51,770 nt of DNA from positions 1 through 51,770 of the forward strand of contig JAEZPX010000002.1 of the NCBI GenBank assembly GCA_023413275.1, read 5' to 3'. The position numbers and the translations under genes are program-made. Source of the stretch: Bacillota bacterium (GTDB lineage Bacteria > Bacillota > Clostridia > Lachnospirales > Anaerotignaceae). This document shows, piece by piece, positions 17,634-25,604 of this stretch (its first letter is position 1; every line of letters starts with the position of its first letter). The notes beneath the pieces were generated by a model. That model was not told where the DNA came from and did no database searches. It worked only from the letters and a program-made list of their open reading frames with translations.

Positions 17634-19016
17634 ATGGAAAATGGATTCGAGAAATTGGGTTTGTCCTCTATTTTGGCGGAAGCATTGGCAAAACAGGGAA
17701 TAGAAACGCCCACAGAAATACAGAAGCATATGATACCCTATATTTTATCGGGCAAAGATGTGATTGGTCGTTCGGAAACGGGTTCGGGAAAAACGTTGGC
17801 TTATCTTTTGCCTATTTTTCAGCGCTTGGATTTGGGTGTAAGAGGTGCGCAGGCAATTATTTTAACCCCAACCCATGAGTTGGCGGCACAGGTATTTCAC
17901 CAGGCTGAACTTTTGGAGGAAAACAGCGGACTGGATATTGGCTGTATGCTTATCATTGGTTCCGCGGGACCCCAGCGTCAGTTGGAAAGATTAAAGGAGA
18001 AACCACGGATTCTCATTGGTTCCACCGGACGGATTCTTGATTTTATCAAACGTAAAAAAGTTCCCGCCCATTTAGTGAAAACCATTGTGTTGGATGAAGG
18101 CGACCGTCTTTTGGCTGATGGGAACTTTGATGATGTAGCAAACGTAGTGAAATCTACGCTAAAGGAGAGGCAGATTGTTTTGCTTTCTGCCTCTGTTGAT
18201 GAGGAAACGAGAGTACGGAGTAAAAAGCTGATGAAGGATGATGGTCTGTTTGTTGAGGCTAAAACAGGCAGTCTGGTTCCCCAAGGTATTGCCCATTATT
18301 ATATTTTGGCTACCCAAAGGGACAAGTTTTTACAGCTTCGAAAAATTTTAGCAGGAGAAAAACCACAAAGAGCCATTGTTTTTATAAATAATCCTGAAAA
18401 TATTGAAGTTACGGTAGATAAGCTTTGTTTTCATGGTATTAAAGCGGCAGGAATTTACGGCAAAGCGGCAAAATTGGACCGAAAAAATGCTTTAGAGGAT
18501 TTCCGAAATGGCAGGGCGAACGTATTGGTGGCTTCGGATATTGGTGCGAGAGGCTTAGATATTGAAGGGGTAACCCACATTATCAATATGGACGTGCCCG
18601 AGGAACCAAGTCATTATCTTCACAGAGCAGGACGTTGCGGCAGAAAAGGGACAGAAGGCACTGCCATCACCTTGGTTACACCCTATGAAAGACGTTGGGT
18701 GCATAAATATGAGAAGGTGTGGGGGCTTCGGTTTGTGCAAAAGGAAATGGCCTTTGGAAAATTGGTGGATAGTACCATGACCAAAAAAGATTTAGATAAG
18801 CCTCAGAAAACAAAAAAAATTGAAAATGAGGATTTTAGCGAAAAATCTGATGCTTGGGCAGACAAGCCAAAAAAGGAGACGAAAGTCACGCATAAGGCTA
18901 CAGCGAAAGGGAAGGATAAAAAGGAACCTCAAAAAGAGGAATTAGGCTTTTTTGCGAAAAAAGCAAAGAAACAGGCAGAAAAAGCTAAAAATAAGCTTCA
19001 AAACCAAAAAAAATAA
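17634..19016 (+). CDS. DEAD-box-family RNA helicase with atypical motifs (DEGD)
   Basis: 460 residues: two RecA-like domains (~1-205, ~215-370) and a basic, lysine-rich tail (~375-460). Q-motif region FEKLGLSSILAEALAKQG with PTEIQ, motif I SETGSGKT (47-54), motif Ia PTHELA, motif Ib GSTGRI, motif II DEGD (~154-157) in place of DEAD, motif III SAS, motif V ASDIGARGLDI and motif VI HRAGRCGRKG. Several positions depart from consensus (PTREL, TPGR, DEAD, SAT, HRIGRTGR), but the ATP-binding and hydrolysis residues Lys, Asp-Glu and arginine fingers are kept, so it is probably active. Likely role: RNA or ribosome remodelling in the cytosol. ATG 17634 follows AAGGAA. Monocistronic or distal to cwlD. 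Confidence 0.9.
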   Translation: MENGFEKLGLSSILAEALAKQGIETPTEIQKHMIPYILSGKDVIGRSETGSGKTLAYLLPIFQRLDLGVRGAQAIILTPTHELAAQVFHQAELLEENSGLDIGCMLIIGSAGPQRQLERLKEKPRILIGSTGRILDFIKRKKVPAHLVKTIVLDEGDRLLADGNFDDVANVVKSTLKERQIVLLSASVDEETRVRSKKLMKDDGLFVEAKTGSLVPQGIAHYYILATQRDKFLQLRKILAGEKPQRAIVFINNPENIEVTVDKLCFHGIKAAGIYGKAAKLDRKNALEDFRNGRANVLVASDIGARGLDIEGVTHIINMDVPEEPSHYLHRAGRCGRKGTEGTAITLVTPYERRWVHKYEKVWGLRFVQKEMAFGKLVDSTMTKKDLDKPQKTKKIENEDFSEKSDAWADKPKKETKVTHKATAKGKDKKEPQKEELGFFAKKAKKQAEKAKNKLQNQKK

Positions 19017-19082
19017 TTGTTCTGACGCCTATAATAGGGTATGATAGATAGGAAAAATGATTTATTTGAGGAGGTACTAATT

Positions 19083-19397
19083 ATGAGCGACAAATGCGGA
19101 TGTGGATGCGATCACGATCATGACCACGAACACGAAGAAATGGGATTGGAAACAATGTTTTTAACATTGGATGATGATACTGAATTGGAATGCGGCATTT
19201 TGGGTGTATTTGAGGTTGAAGGTGTGGAGGACAAGCAGTTTATTGCCTTAATGCCTTTAGAGGATGAAACTGTATTGCTGTATGAATACAAAGAAGTTGG
19301 CGAAGAAATCGAGTTGGAAGTCATCGAAGAGGATGAACTTTTTGACAAAGTTTCCGCTGCATTCAATGATTTATTTGAAGACGAAGAAGAAGAATAA
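19083..19397 (+). CDS. DUF1292 family protein with Cys/His-rich N-terminus
   Basis: 104 residues; ATG 19083 follows GAGGAGG. The N-terminus has a cluster of metal-type ligands (CGCGCDHDHDHEHEE, residues 5-19). The body is the small acidic DUF1292 beta domain (TLDDDTELECGILGVFEV, QFIALMPLEDETVLLYEYKE) ending in a run of Glu. In Firmicutes DUF1292 genes usually sit beside yrrK/ruvX or as lone genes; function unknown. Here it lies 66 bases after the helicase and before its own terminator. The Cys/His cluster is not needed for the fold and may bind Zn or Ni. Confidence 0.85.
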   Translation: MSDKCGCGCDHDHDHEHEEMGLETMFLTLDDDTELECGILGVFEVEGVEDKQFIALMPLEDETVLLYEYKEVGEEIELEVIEEDELFDKVSAAFNDLFEDEEEE

Positions 19398-19402
19398 AAT
19401 AG

Positions 19403-19430
19403 TAGGGGTGTCGGCTTTGCCGGCACCCTA
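19403..19430 (+). terminator. Hairpin terminator after DUF1292 gene
   Basis: TAGGGGTGTCGGC (19403-19415) pairs with GCCGGCACCCTA (19419-19430) with one bulged G and one G-U; T run is weak. Confidence 0.55.
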
Positions 19431-19517
19431 GGCTTTATCTGAAATTTAATTCAATGAAAATATTTTTTTATTTTTAAATAAATAAAAATTTCATTGTCTT
19501 AACTAGGAGGTAACAAT

Positions 19518-20711
19518 ATGTTAGCAAAAAAAGTAGCGCCTATACTGCTGGCAGCAGTAATGAGTTCTGCAATGTCTCTTACAGCGTTTGCCGGCTGGCA
19601 GGAAGGAAATCCTTTGGTTGCCCATGCTTTGGGTGAATCTCGTGGGAAAATTGAAACAAATGCAAAGGAAGCATTTTTAGAGTCCTGGGGAAGTGGGTTT
19701 CGTGCCATGGAAGTGGATTTTACCTACACCTCTGATGGGGTTTTGGTTGCTCGGCATGATTTTGAAGCTGATGGCTCTTATTACCGCTTGGAACAGGATG
19801 CAAAGTCACCCTTAGTGATGGATCGAAATACGTTTCAAAGCACTAAAATATGCTTTGACCAGACACCACTGACCGCTGTTGATGTATTAAGTTTAATGGT
19901 GGAATATCCTGATGTTTATTTGATTACGGATACAAAGGATACAGATAAAGCTACAGTGGAAAAGCAGTTTAAGGATTTAAAACAAATTGCTGAGGCCATG
20001 GAGCAGCCACAAATTTTAAATAGAATTATTCCTCAGATTTATAACGAAGAAATGTATGATTGGGTGAAGGAGATTTATCCTTTCCAAGAGTGGATATATA
20101 CACTTTATTTAAATTATTATCCTGATTATCCAAAGATTGCAGAGTTTTGCGAAGCAAAAGGCATAGGGACAGTTACCATAGAGAATGCCCGTGTTACAAA
20201 AGAAGTGGTTGATACCCTTCACGCAAAAGAAATCAAGGTTTATGCCCATACCATAAACCGTTATAAACAGTTTCAAGATTTATTGGCGTTGGGAATAGAT
20301 GGAGTTTATACCGATCGTATTAAGCCATATGAATTAAAATGGGTTGGCCTTTCTGACAGCAGAAAGTTGGAGAAAAAAGTTGTCTCTTTAGGAAATGTAG
20401 AAGTTACTCTAGATACCCTTAACATTTTTAATGAGGATTATGTACCTTTACGTCAGCTTGCTACCCTTGGGAAGAAATTTGATGTGCAATTTGACAGCCA
20501 AAATGGGAAATTGATTTTAACCTCAGGTAGATCATTTTCATCTTTAGGAAATGAGCTGTTGATGAATCAAAGTGGAAATCTAAAAATGGAAAAAACAAAG
20601 CTTCATTTGATATATAATAATAATGAAACAAAAATCCATCCTATTTTAGTGGATGGTGAGGTATATGTGCCTTTAACAGCAATGACACAGCTTTTGGGCT
20701 TAGGTGCATAA
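19518..20711 (+). CDS. Secreted glycerophosphodiester phosphodiesterase-like protein with C-terminal CuAO-type domain
   Basis: 397 residues; ATG 19518 follows AGGAGG. Signal peptide 1-25 with cleavage after AFA. Residues ~30-275 are a GDPD/PI-PLC TIM barrel: VAHALGE (34-40), TNAKEAF, the EVDF metal pair (~71), DGVLVARHDFE with the catalytic His (~83), YAHTINRYKQ near 240 and GIDGVYTDR near 260. The usual HRG is AHALG here, as in secreted clostridial relatives. Residues ~285-397 are a copper-amine-oxidase N-domain-type module (VTLDTLNIFNEDYVPLRQLA, GEVYVPLTAMTQLLG). It likely cleaves phosphodiesters of lipid head groups or teichoic acids outside the cell. Confidence 0.85.
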   Translation: MLAKKVAPILLAAVMSSAMSLTAFAGWQEGNPLVAHALGESRGKIETNAKEAFLESWGSGFRAMEVDFTYTSDGVLVARHDFEADGSYYRLEQDAKSPLVMDRNTFQSTKICFDQTPLTAVDVLSLMVEYPDVYLITDTKDTDKATVEKQFKDLKQIAEAMEQPQILNRIIPQIYNEEMYDWVKEIYPFQEWIYTLYLNYYPDYPKIAEFCEAKGIGTVTIENARVTKEVVDTLHAKEIKVYAHTINRYKQFQDLLALGIDGVYTDRIKPYELKWVGLSDSRKLEKKVVSLGNVEVTLDTLNIFNEDYVPLRQLATLGKKFDVQFDSQNGKLILTSGRSFSSLGNELLMNQSGNLKMEKTKLHLIYNNNETKIHPILVDGEVYVPLTAMTQLLGLGA

Positions 20712-20721
20712 TAGGATGCCC

Positions 20722-20750
20722 TTGACAAGGGGTGTAAAACGTGCTACTTT
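20722..20750 (+). promoter_or_regulatory. Promoter of the thi unit
   Basis: TTGACA (20722-20727), 17-base spacer, TACTTT (20745-20750), placing the start point about 20 bases before the TPP riboswitch. Confidence 0.65.
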
Positions 20751-20774
20751 GTAATGGAAACGAATCATATTTTT

Positions 20775-20862
20775 GCTGGGGGTGCCGTGTTCGGCTGAGA
20801 ATCAAGCAAACAGCTTGTTACCCTTTCTACCTGATCTGGATTATACCAGCGTAGGGAAGCGT
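20775..20862 (+). ncRNA. TPP (THI-box) riboswitch
   Basis: The conserved THI-box blocks are all present in order: GGGGTGCC (20779-20786), CTGAGA (20795-20800), ACCC (20820-20823), then ACCTGATCTGGATTATACCA (20829-20848) and GCGTAGGGAA (20849-20858). These are the pyrimidine- and diphosphate-sensing arms of the aptamer. It precedes a terminator and thiW-thiD, so bound thiamine diphosphate should favour termination. Confidence 0.97.
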
Positions 20863-20878
20863 TATACTTCAAAATCAG

Positions 20879-20913
20879 GCGCAGCAAACGAGAAATCGTG
20901 GCTGCGCTTTTTT
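20879..20913 (+). terminator. Riboswitch expression-platform terminator
   Basis: GCGCAGC (20879-20885) pairs with GCTGCGC (20901-20907), with an inner ACGA-gaaa-TCGT stem, followed by six T. It lies directly after the TPP aptamer and about 100 bases before thiW. Confidence 0.92.
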
Positions 20914-21013
20914 ATGAAAAAAGCCTTGTTTTGTCGGGTGCGCTTTCTGGATAGGAAAGTCTTGCATCGGGATAGTGACCCTTAGCTACACTTTTAAAAG
21001 GAGAGAATCTATC

Positions 21014-21502
21014 ATGAAAACAAGAAAGCTTACAATTTCGGCAATGTTTATCGCCATTGGCGTACTGGCAGGGAATTTGATTTATTTACCTGTGGGTGCG
21101 TCAAAGTGCTTCCCCATTCAGCATACCTTGAACATTTTGGCGGCGGTGCTCTTAGGCCCTGCTTATGGTGTGGTAAATGCATTTTGTATTTCTTTGCTCA
21201 GAAATTTTATGGGATCTGGCTCTATACTGGCATTTCCAGGCAGTATGGTTGGAGCACTATTGGCAGGATATATATTTAAATTAACCAAAAACAATTACTT
21301 AACGGCAGTGGCAGAGGTAGTTGGTACGGGGGTTGTAGGCGGGCTTTTGGCAGTACCCATTGCTATTTTTGCCATGGGTAAAGCAGTAGGAGCTTTAGCT
21401 TACGTTCCTGCCTTTTTACTAAGCTCTTGCGGGGGCAGCATTGTGGCAGTTTTACTATTGCAATCTGCTTATTTTGTAAAGACAGTCTCAAAAACATCTT
21501 AA
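21014..21502 (+). CDS. thiW: ECF transporter S-component ThiW
   Basis: 162 residues, very hydrophobic with about five to six membrane segments. ATG 21014 follows AAAGGAGAG. Sequence marks of ThiW: GVLAGNLIYLPVGASKCFPIQ split near residues 15-35, AAVLLGPAYGVVNAF, and RNFMGSGSILAFPGSM. ThiW is the substrate-binding subunit for a thiamine precursor, probably the thiazole moiety, and works with the shared EcfA-A'-T energising module encoded elsewhere. Control by the TPP riboswitch just upstream and pairing with thiD supports a thiamine salvage unit. thiD starts 19 bases after the stop. Confidence 0.93.
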   Translation: MKTRKLTISAMFIAIGVLAGNLIYLPVGASKCFPIQHTLNILAAVLLGPAYGVVNAFCISLLRNFMGSGSILAFPGSMVGALLAGYIFKLTKNNYLTAVAEVVGTGVVGGLLAVPIAIFAMGKAVGALAYVPAFLLSSCGGSIVAVLLLQSAYFVKTVSKTS

Positions 21503-21521
21503 TCTTTTGGAGGTTGATAGA

Positions 21522-22337
21522 ATGAAGCACGTTTTAACAATAGCAGGCTCGGATACTTGCGGGGGCGCAGGCATACAGGCAGATTTGAAAACATTTTCCG
21601 CCCTAGGAACCTATGGCATGAGTGTTATTACTGCAGTGACGGTGCAAAATACCCAAGGGGTTTTTGGCTGTCAGGACATAACACCTGAGATCATTCGGGG
21701 ACAAATAGATGCTATTTATTCTGATATTGTCGTGAGTGCTGTGAAAATAGGGATGGTTTCTCAAATTGAGACCATTCATGCCATTGCTGACAAGCTACTG
21801 GAGCATCAAGCAAAAAATATAGTGGTTGACCCTGTTATGATTTCAAAAAGCGGCTTTGATTTGATGCAACCTGAAGCAAAAGATATATTAATTCAACGGT
21901 TGATTCCTTTGGCTTATGTAGTGACTCCAAACCTCCCTGAGGCAGAGGTGATTACAGGCTTGAAGATTGACGATTTATCCTCTATGGAAGCCGCCGCAAG
22001 ACAGATTTTTGCAATGGGAGCTAAAAATGTATTGATTAAAGGCGGTCACCTAGAGGGAACTGCTACGGATTTGTTGTTTGATGGAGAGAAGATAACTTTG
22101 CTTCATTCTGACCGTATTGAAACGAAAAATACCCATGGTACTGGCTGTACTTTATCCTCTGCCATTGCTGCAAATTTGGCAAAAGGCAAAAGTATAGAGG
22201 AGGCAGTACGCATTGCCAAGGATTACATCACTGTGGCGATTGCCCATAGTTTGGAAATAGGTAAGGGAGTTGGCCCCACAAATCATTTTTATGAGTTATA
22301 CAACAAAGCAGGAATTTGGGATGAAGTGAAAGAATGA
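21522..22337 (+). CDS. thiD: Hydroxymethylpyrimidine / phosphomethylpyrimidine kinase
   Basis: 271 residues, normal for ThiD. ATG 21522 follows GGAGG at eight bases; an upstream in-frame start only adds five residues over the ribosome site. Ribokinase-like fold: VLTIAGSDTCGGAGIQADLK (4-23), SVITAVTVQNTQGV, VVDPVMISKSG near 110, NLPEAEVITG near 145, and the anion-hole/catalytic segment KNTHGTGCTLSSAIAANLA with Cys near 209. It phosphorylates HMP and HMP-P to HMP-PP in the cytosol. With thiW it forms a precursor salvage pair; thiE and thiM are not nearby. Confidence 0.96.
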   Translation: MKHVLTIAGSDTCGGAGIQADLKTFSALGTYGMSVITAVTVQNTQGVFGCQDITPEIIRGQIDAIYSDIVVSAVKIGMVSQIETIHAIADKLLEHQAKNIVVDPVMISKSGFDLMQPEAKDILIQRLIPLAYVVTPNLPEAEVITGLKIDDLSSMEAAARQIFAMGAKNVLIKGGHLEGTATDLLFDGEKITLLHSDRIETKNTHGTGCTLSSAIAANLAKGKSIEEAVRIAKDYITVAIAHSLEIGKGVGPTNHFYELYNKAGIWDEVKE

Positions 22338-22387
22338 GAAAGTAGATAAGGCATAGTGGAAAAAGGCAATTGTAAAAAGACCTGTCC

Positions 22388-22564
22388 TTACAAGTGCCTA
22401 TTACTTTTTAACAGGGCTAGCACTATCAAAATCACCATGGCTACGTCTGAGATTAGAGTTACTGGTATTGCTATGGAAATGTTTTTGTGCTCCATGTATC
22501 TGGTGACAAGTAGTATAGAAATTGTTAGAAGGAGCAGTACAGATTTTATTTTTTCTCTGGTCAT
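22388..22564 (-). CDS. Small 58-residue two-helix membrane protein
   Basis: A complete 58-residue frame on the minus strand; ATG 22564 is preceded by GCGAGGT six bases upstream. It encodes MTREKIKSVLLLLTISILLV, a short polar turn (TRYMEHKN), then IAIPVTLISDVAMVILIVLA and a basic tail. Two clear membrane segments with positive ends fit a genuine small membrane protein. The opposite-strand frame at 22356-22580 lacks a ribosome site and reads like a shadow. No family recognised. It lies convergent to thiD, between it and the LCP gene. Confidence 0.55.
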   Translation of the reverse strand: MTREKIKSVLLLLTISILLVTRYMEHKNISIAIPVTLISDVAMVILIVLALLKSNRHL

Positions 22565-22658
22565 TGGATTACCTCGCTAAATAAATATATATAATTATAA
22601 CATATGATTTGTCTTTTACAATTTAAATCATTACACATGTTCTCTTTAGGGGAAATAA

Positions 22659-22685
22659 GGGCGTGGCTGAATAAAGGCCACGTCC
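22659..22685. terminator. GC-rich hairpin, possible terminator
   Basis: GGGCGTGGC (22659-22667) pairs with GCCACGTCC (22677-22685), one G-U. No strong T run on either side, so it may be a weak terminator or insulator before the LCP gene. Confidence 0.4.
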
Positions 22686-22755
22686 TAAGTGTTATTTGTT
22701 ACCAAAAGGCTTATTAATAGAATTTTCATTGTTTTTTTTCCCCTAGAGGAATATA

Positions 22756-23790
22756 ATGAAAAACGACTCTGACGATTTTTGTAGAAAGGACGTTTTTCCC
22801 CTTATGGATAAGAAATTATGGAGGTTGTATTTTAAAACATTATTGTTTACCTTGATGGGACTTTGTGGGGTATTAGCAATTTTGTACGGGATTTTTATGT
22901 ATATGGTTGGCGGATTAAACCGTCAAAGCGTAGATGAGAGTTCTCTTTCGGTAAATGAAAGCTTAAGTGTATATGGGAATCAGGGGATTATGAACATTGC
23001 TTTATATGGCATTGATTCTCAGGATAAAGGGAACAAAGGGCGCTCGGATGCCATTTTGATTGCCTCTATTAATGGCAAGACGGGCAAGATTAAGCTGATT
23101 TCTATTGCAAGAGATACATATGTTGATGTGCCTGATCATGGAAGGACAAAAATAAACCATGCCTATGCCTATGGCGGCCCTGAATTGGCAATTCAAACAA
23201 TTAATGAAAATTTCCATTTAGACATCAAAGATTATGTATCCGTCAATTTTGATTCTTTGGCAGATGTGATTGATGAATTGGGCGGTGTTGATTTGGAGAT
23301 TAGCGAGGCTGAACGCAAGCAAATTAACAATTATCTGTTAAAAGGTGAAAAACTGCAGGAATCCGGCCAAGTGCATTTGACAGGCCCTCAAGCGGTAAGC
23401 TATTCTCGAATTAGAAAAATTGATGGAGACGTAATGAGAGGAGAGCGTCAGCGAAAGGTTTTGGAGTGCCTATTTAAAAAAGCATTGGAAATCAATCCTT
23501 TGGCGTATCCTTCTTATGTAAGAAAGTTTGCTCCTATGGTAGAAACCTCTTTAAGCAATGATGAAATTTTGAAAATTGCTTCCGTTGGAATGAAGAGTGG
23601 TGTTTCTTTGGAACAAGCAGGCTTGCCCAATGAAAATATCAAAGCTGGTGGCCAAACCATTAAAGGCGTATGGTACTATGTATATGATATTGAGCAGGCT
23701 GCAGATATGATTGAAGATTTTATATATCACGATATTCCTTTTGACCAATATGGGAAAGATATGGCTGAAGAAACAGAAACAACTAAGTAA
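22756..23790 (+). CDS. LytR-CpsA-Psr (LCP) family wall polymer transferase
   Basis: 344 residues; ATG 22756 follows GAGG. An in-frame ATG at 22804 (MDKKLWRLYF) is an alternative start. Membrane segment ~27-50, then an extracellular LCP domain: MNIALYGIDSQDKGNKGRSD (~78-97), SIARDTYVDVPDHGRTKINHAY split near 117-138 with the pyrophosphate-binding Arg and Asp, GGVDLEIS, and YSRIRKIDGDVMRGERQRKV split near 215-235. LCP enzymes move undecaprenyl-linked polymers (teichoic acid, polysaccharide) onto peptidoglycan. No polymer cluster is adjacent, but a UDP-GlcNAc 2-epimerase is encoded 11 kb away. Confidence 0.93.
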   Translation: MKNDSDDFCRKDVFPLMDKKLWRLYFKTLLFTLMGLCGVLAILYGIFMYMVGGLNRQSVDESSLSVNESLSVYGNQGIMNIALYGIDSQDKGNKGRSDAILIASINGKTGKIKLISIARDTYVDVPDHGRTKINHAYAYGGPELAIQTINENFHLDIKDYVSVNFDSLADVIDELGGVDLEISEAERKQINNYLLKGEKLQESGQVHLTGPQAVSYSRIRKIDGDVMRGERQRKVLECLFKKALEINPLAYPSYVRKFAPMVETSLSNDEILKIASVGMKSGVSLEQAGLPNENIKAGGQTIKGVWYYVYDIEQAADMIEDFIYHDIPFDQYGKDMAEETETTK

Positions 23791-23975
23791 AATTGTGAAT
23801 TATTTATGAACATTATGCAGAAAAATCTTGAAAACAAGTAACAAAAAACGATTTTTAGTTTTTGAATTTGATCGGATTTTCTAAAAGTTGAAATTAACAT
23901 ATAAGTTTAGTAGGTATTTTTGTGCAAAATGATAGATTGTATTTCAGAAAAAAATATAAAATGAAAAAAATGGAA

Positions 23976-24003
23976 TTGACAAACCATGAGAAATTAGTAT
24001 AAT
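23976..24003 (+). promoter_or_regulatory. Consensus sigma-A promoter of the T-box-met unit
   Basis: Perfect TTGACA (23976-23981), 16-base spacer and perfect TATAAT (23998-24003). It drives the T-box leader and metNIQ. The stretch 23791-23975 before it is AT-rich without a gene. Confidence 0.88.
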
Positions 24004-24011
24004 GAAGAATA

Positions 24012-24316
24012 ACTCAACATTATTGAAAAAGGCTGGGAAAAGAAGAGTACATCGTGGATGATTTTACAGAGAACCTCCTATGAAGCTGAGAAGGAGGAAA
24101 TTTGGAAATGGTGGAAGATGGTCTTGGAGCTGCGTACCGAGAGGGATATCCTTTAGGCTGCGACGGGAGCGCCCGTGATAGCGACGAAGTATCGGCACAA
24201 CACGCCTGTACTTGCAGAGACGATAGCTGTGAGGCTATGGTGAATTAGGGTGGTAACACGAAGCGAATGCTCTCGTCCCTGAGGCAGAAATGTCCTAGGG
24301 AGAGAGCTTTTTTATT
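24012..24316 (+). ncRNA. T-box leader RNA, probably tRNA-Met responsive
   Basis: Stem I contains AGAAGAGTACATCG (loop-E AGTA motif) near 24040-24053, with CATCGT pairing to ATGGTG (24108-24113). The 3' side of the specifier loop reads GAA then GATGG (24114-24121). The T-box is AGGGTGGTAACACG (24247-24260) and a terminator follows. In loops built like the Oceanobacillus glyQ T-box the triplet right after GAA would be GAT (Asp); shifted by one it is ATG (Met). The T-box bulge TGGT ends in T, which pairs with discriminator A; tRNA-Met has A, tRNA-Asp has G. Together with metNIQ downstream, Met is the better reading. Confidence 0.9.
24269..24313 (+). terminator. T-box regulatory terminator
   Basis: GCTCTC-G-TCCCT (24269-24280) pairs with AGGGAGAGAGC (24297-24307) with one bulged G, followed by six T. 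Uncharged tRNA binding to the leader should disrupt it. Confidence 0.92.
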
Positions 24317-24484
24317 GGAAAAATATTGATTCAGCAAAGATATGAGGCAGTAAAAGTAATTTTCGGTAAGAATAAGGTAATGGGCTTTTTCTTAGTACAG
24401 ATAGGGCGTTTTATGGCTTTTGGGTTTCAGAAAAGAATGTATATTAACCTAATTTAAAGAAGATGAAAAATACGTAGTTTTTTT

Positions 24485-24538
24485 AAGGGTGTGAAAATGA
24501 TATTACCCTGAGTAAATACAACCTACCGGGGGTTGTAT
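24485..24538 (+). other. Two extra hairpins between T-box and metN
   Basis: AGGGT/ACCCT (about 24485-24509) and ATACAACC/GGTTGTAT (24516-24523 with 24531-24538, perfect eight pairs, seven-base loop) lie after the T-box terminator and 46 bases before metN. No T run follows. They may protect or modulate the met mRNA. The rest of 24317-24584 shows no gene. Confidence 0.4.
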
Positions 24539-24584
24539 GATAGGAATTTTCTTATGGCATGCAAAAAGAAAAGGTGGTAAAGGT

Positions 24585-25604
24585 ATGGAAAAGAAGGAGA
24601 TTATGATTCGCTTAGAGGGCGTATCTAAAAGCTTTCCTCAAAAAAGAGGTTCTTTAGAAGTATTAAAGGACGTTGATTTGGAGATTGCAAAGGGAGAAGT
24701 TTTCGGTATTATCGGAATGAGTGGTGCCGGGAAAAGTACGTTGGTACGTTGTATCAATTTGTTAGAGCGACCCACCAGCGGACGGGTTTACTTAGATGGA
24801 CAGGAGCTTACTTGTCTGGCAGAAAAAGATTTAAGACAACAGAGACATTCCATGGGAATGATTTTTCAGCAGTTTCATTTGTTAATGCAAAGAACTGCCC
24901 TGGAAAATGTTTGTTTCCCGTTAGAGATATCAGGTGTATCCAAGGAAAAAGCTAAGGCAAGAGCAGTGGAATTGCTGGAGTTGGTCGGATTAGGTGAGCG
25001 TTTAAGTGCATATCCTTCTCAGCTTTCCGGCGGGCAGAAGCAAAGGGTTGCCATAGCCAGAGCACTGGCAACAGAGCCAAAGGTGCTTTTATGCGATGAA
25101 GCAACTAGTGCCCTTGATCCCAACACAACGGCAGGGGTTTTACGTCTTTTGAAAGATATAAATGAAAGATTAGGCATTACCATTGTGGTGATTACCCACG
25201 AAATGAGTGTAATACAAGAAATTTGCAATCGGGTTGCCATTATTGATGGAGGTCAGATTGCCGAAATGGGCGGCGTTGAGGAAATCTTCCGCGCGCCAAA
25301 AACAAAAGCGGGTAGAGAATTGGTTTATCATGAGGGCAAAAACAGAGAAGCCATTGAGGGCCCTATTGCAAATTGTTATCGGGTGGTTTTCCGTGGGGGC
25401 ATTTCCGGTGAGCCTATATTAGGAAATATGATGCTGGAATGCAATGCTGTTGCGAATATACTTTCAGGCAACACCCGTATGTTAGATGGCAGAGTGTATG
25501 GACAAATGATGATTCAGCTTCCTGATGATAAAGAGATCAGAGAAAAAATGCTGACATATTTAAAGGATAGAGATGTGGAAATAGAGGAGGTTCAGTATGT
25601 TTAA
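24585..25604 (+). CDS. metN: Methionine ABC transporter ATP-binding protein
   Basis: 339 residues. ATG 24585 follows AAGGTGG; an in-frame start at 24537 lies inside a hairpin and adds non-conserved residues. Walker A GMSGAGKST (~44-52), Q-loop MIFQQFHLL, ABC signature LSGGQKQRVAIARAL, Walker B VLLCDEATSALDP, and the H-loop VITHEMS are present. The C-terminal ~80 residues form the NIL domain that senses internal methionine and inhibits transport in trans. It is the first gene of metN-metI-metQ under the T-box, and overlaps metI by eight bases. Confidence 0.96.
   Translation: MEKKEIMIRLEGVSKSFPQKRGSLEVLKDVDLEIAKGEVFGIIGMSGAGKSTLVRCINLLERPTSGRVYLDGQELTCLAEKDLRQQRHSMGMIFQQFHLLMQRTALENVCFPLEISGVSKEKAKARAVELLELVGLGERLSAYPSQLSGGQKQRVAIARALATEPKVLLCDEATSALDPNTTAGVLRLLKDINERLGITIVVITHEMSVIQEICNRVAIIDGGQIAEMGGVEEIFRAPKTKAGRELVYHEGKNREAIEGPIANCYRVVFRGGISGEPILGNMMLECNAVANILSGNTRMLDGRVYGQMMIQLPDDKEIREKMLTYLKDRDVEIEEVQYV

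Noticed and set aside
20773..20985. 70-codon frame over the thi leader
   Set aside because: It lies on the TPP riboswitch and its terminator; the RNA element explains the sequence.
22356..22580. 74-codon plus-strand frame after thiD
   Set aside because: No ribosome site; the opposite strand gives a better small membrane protein with a start signal.
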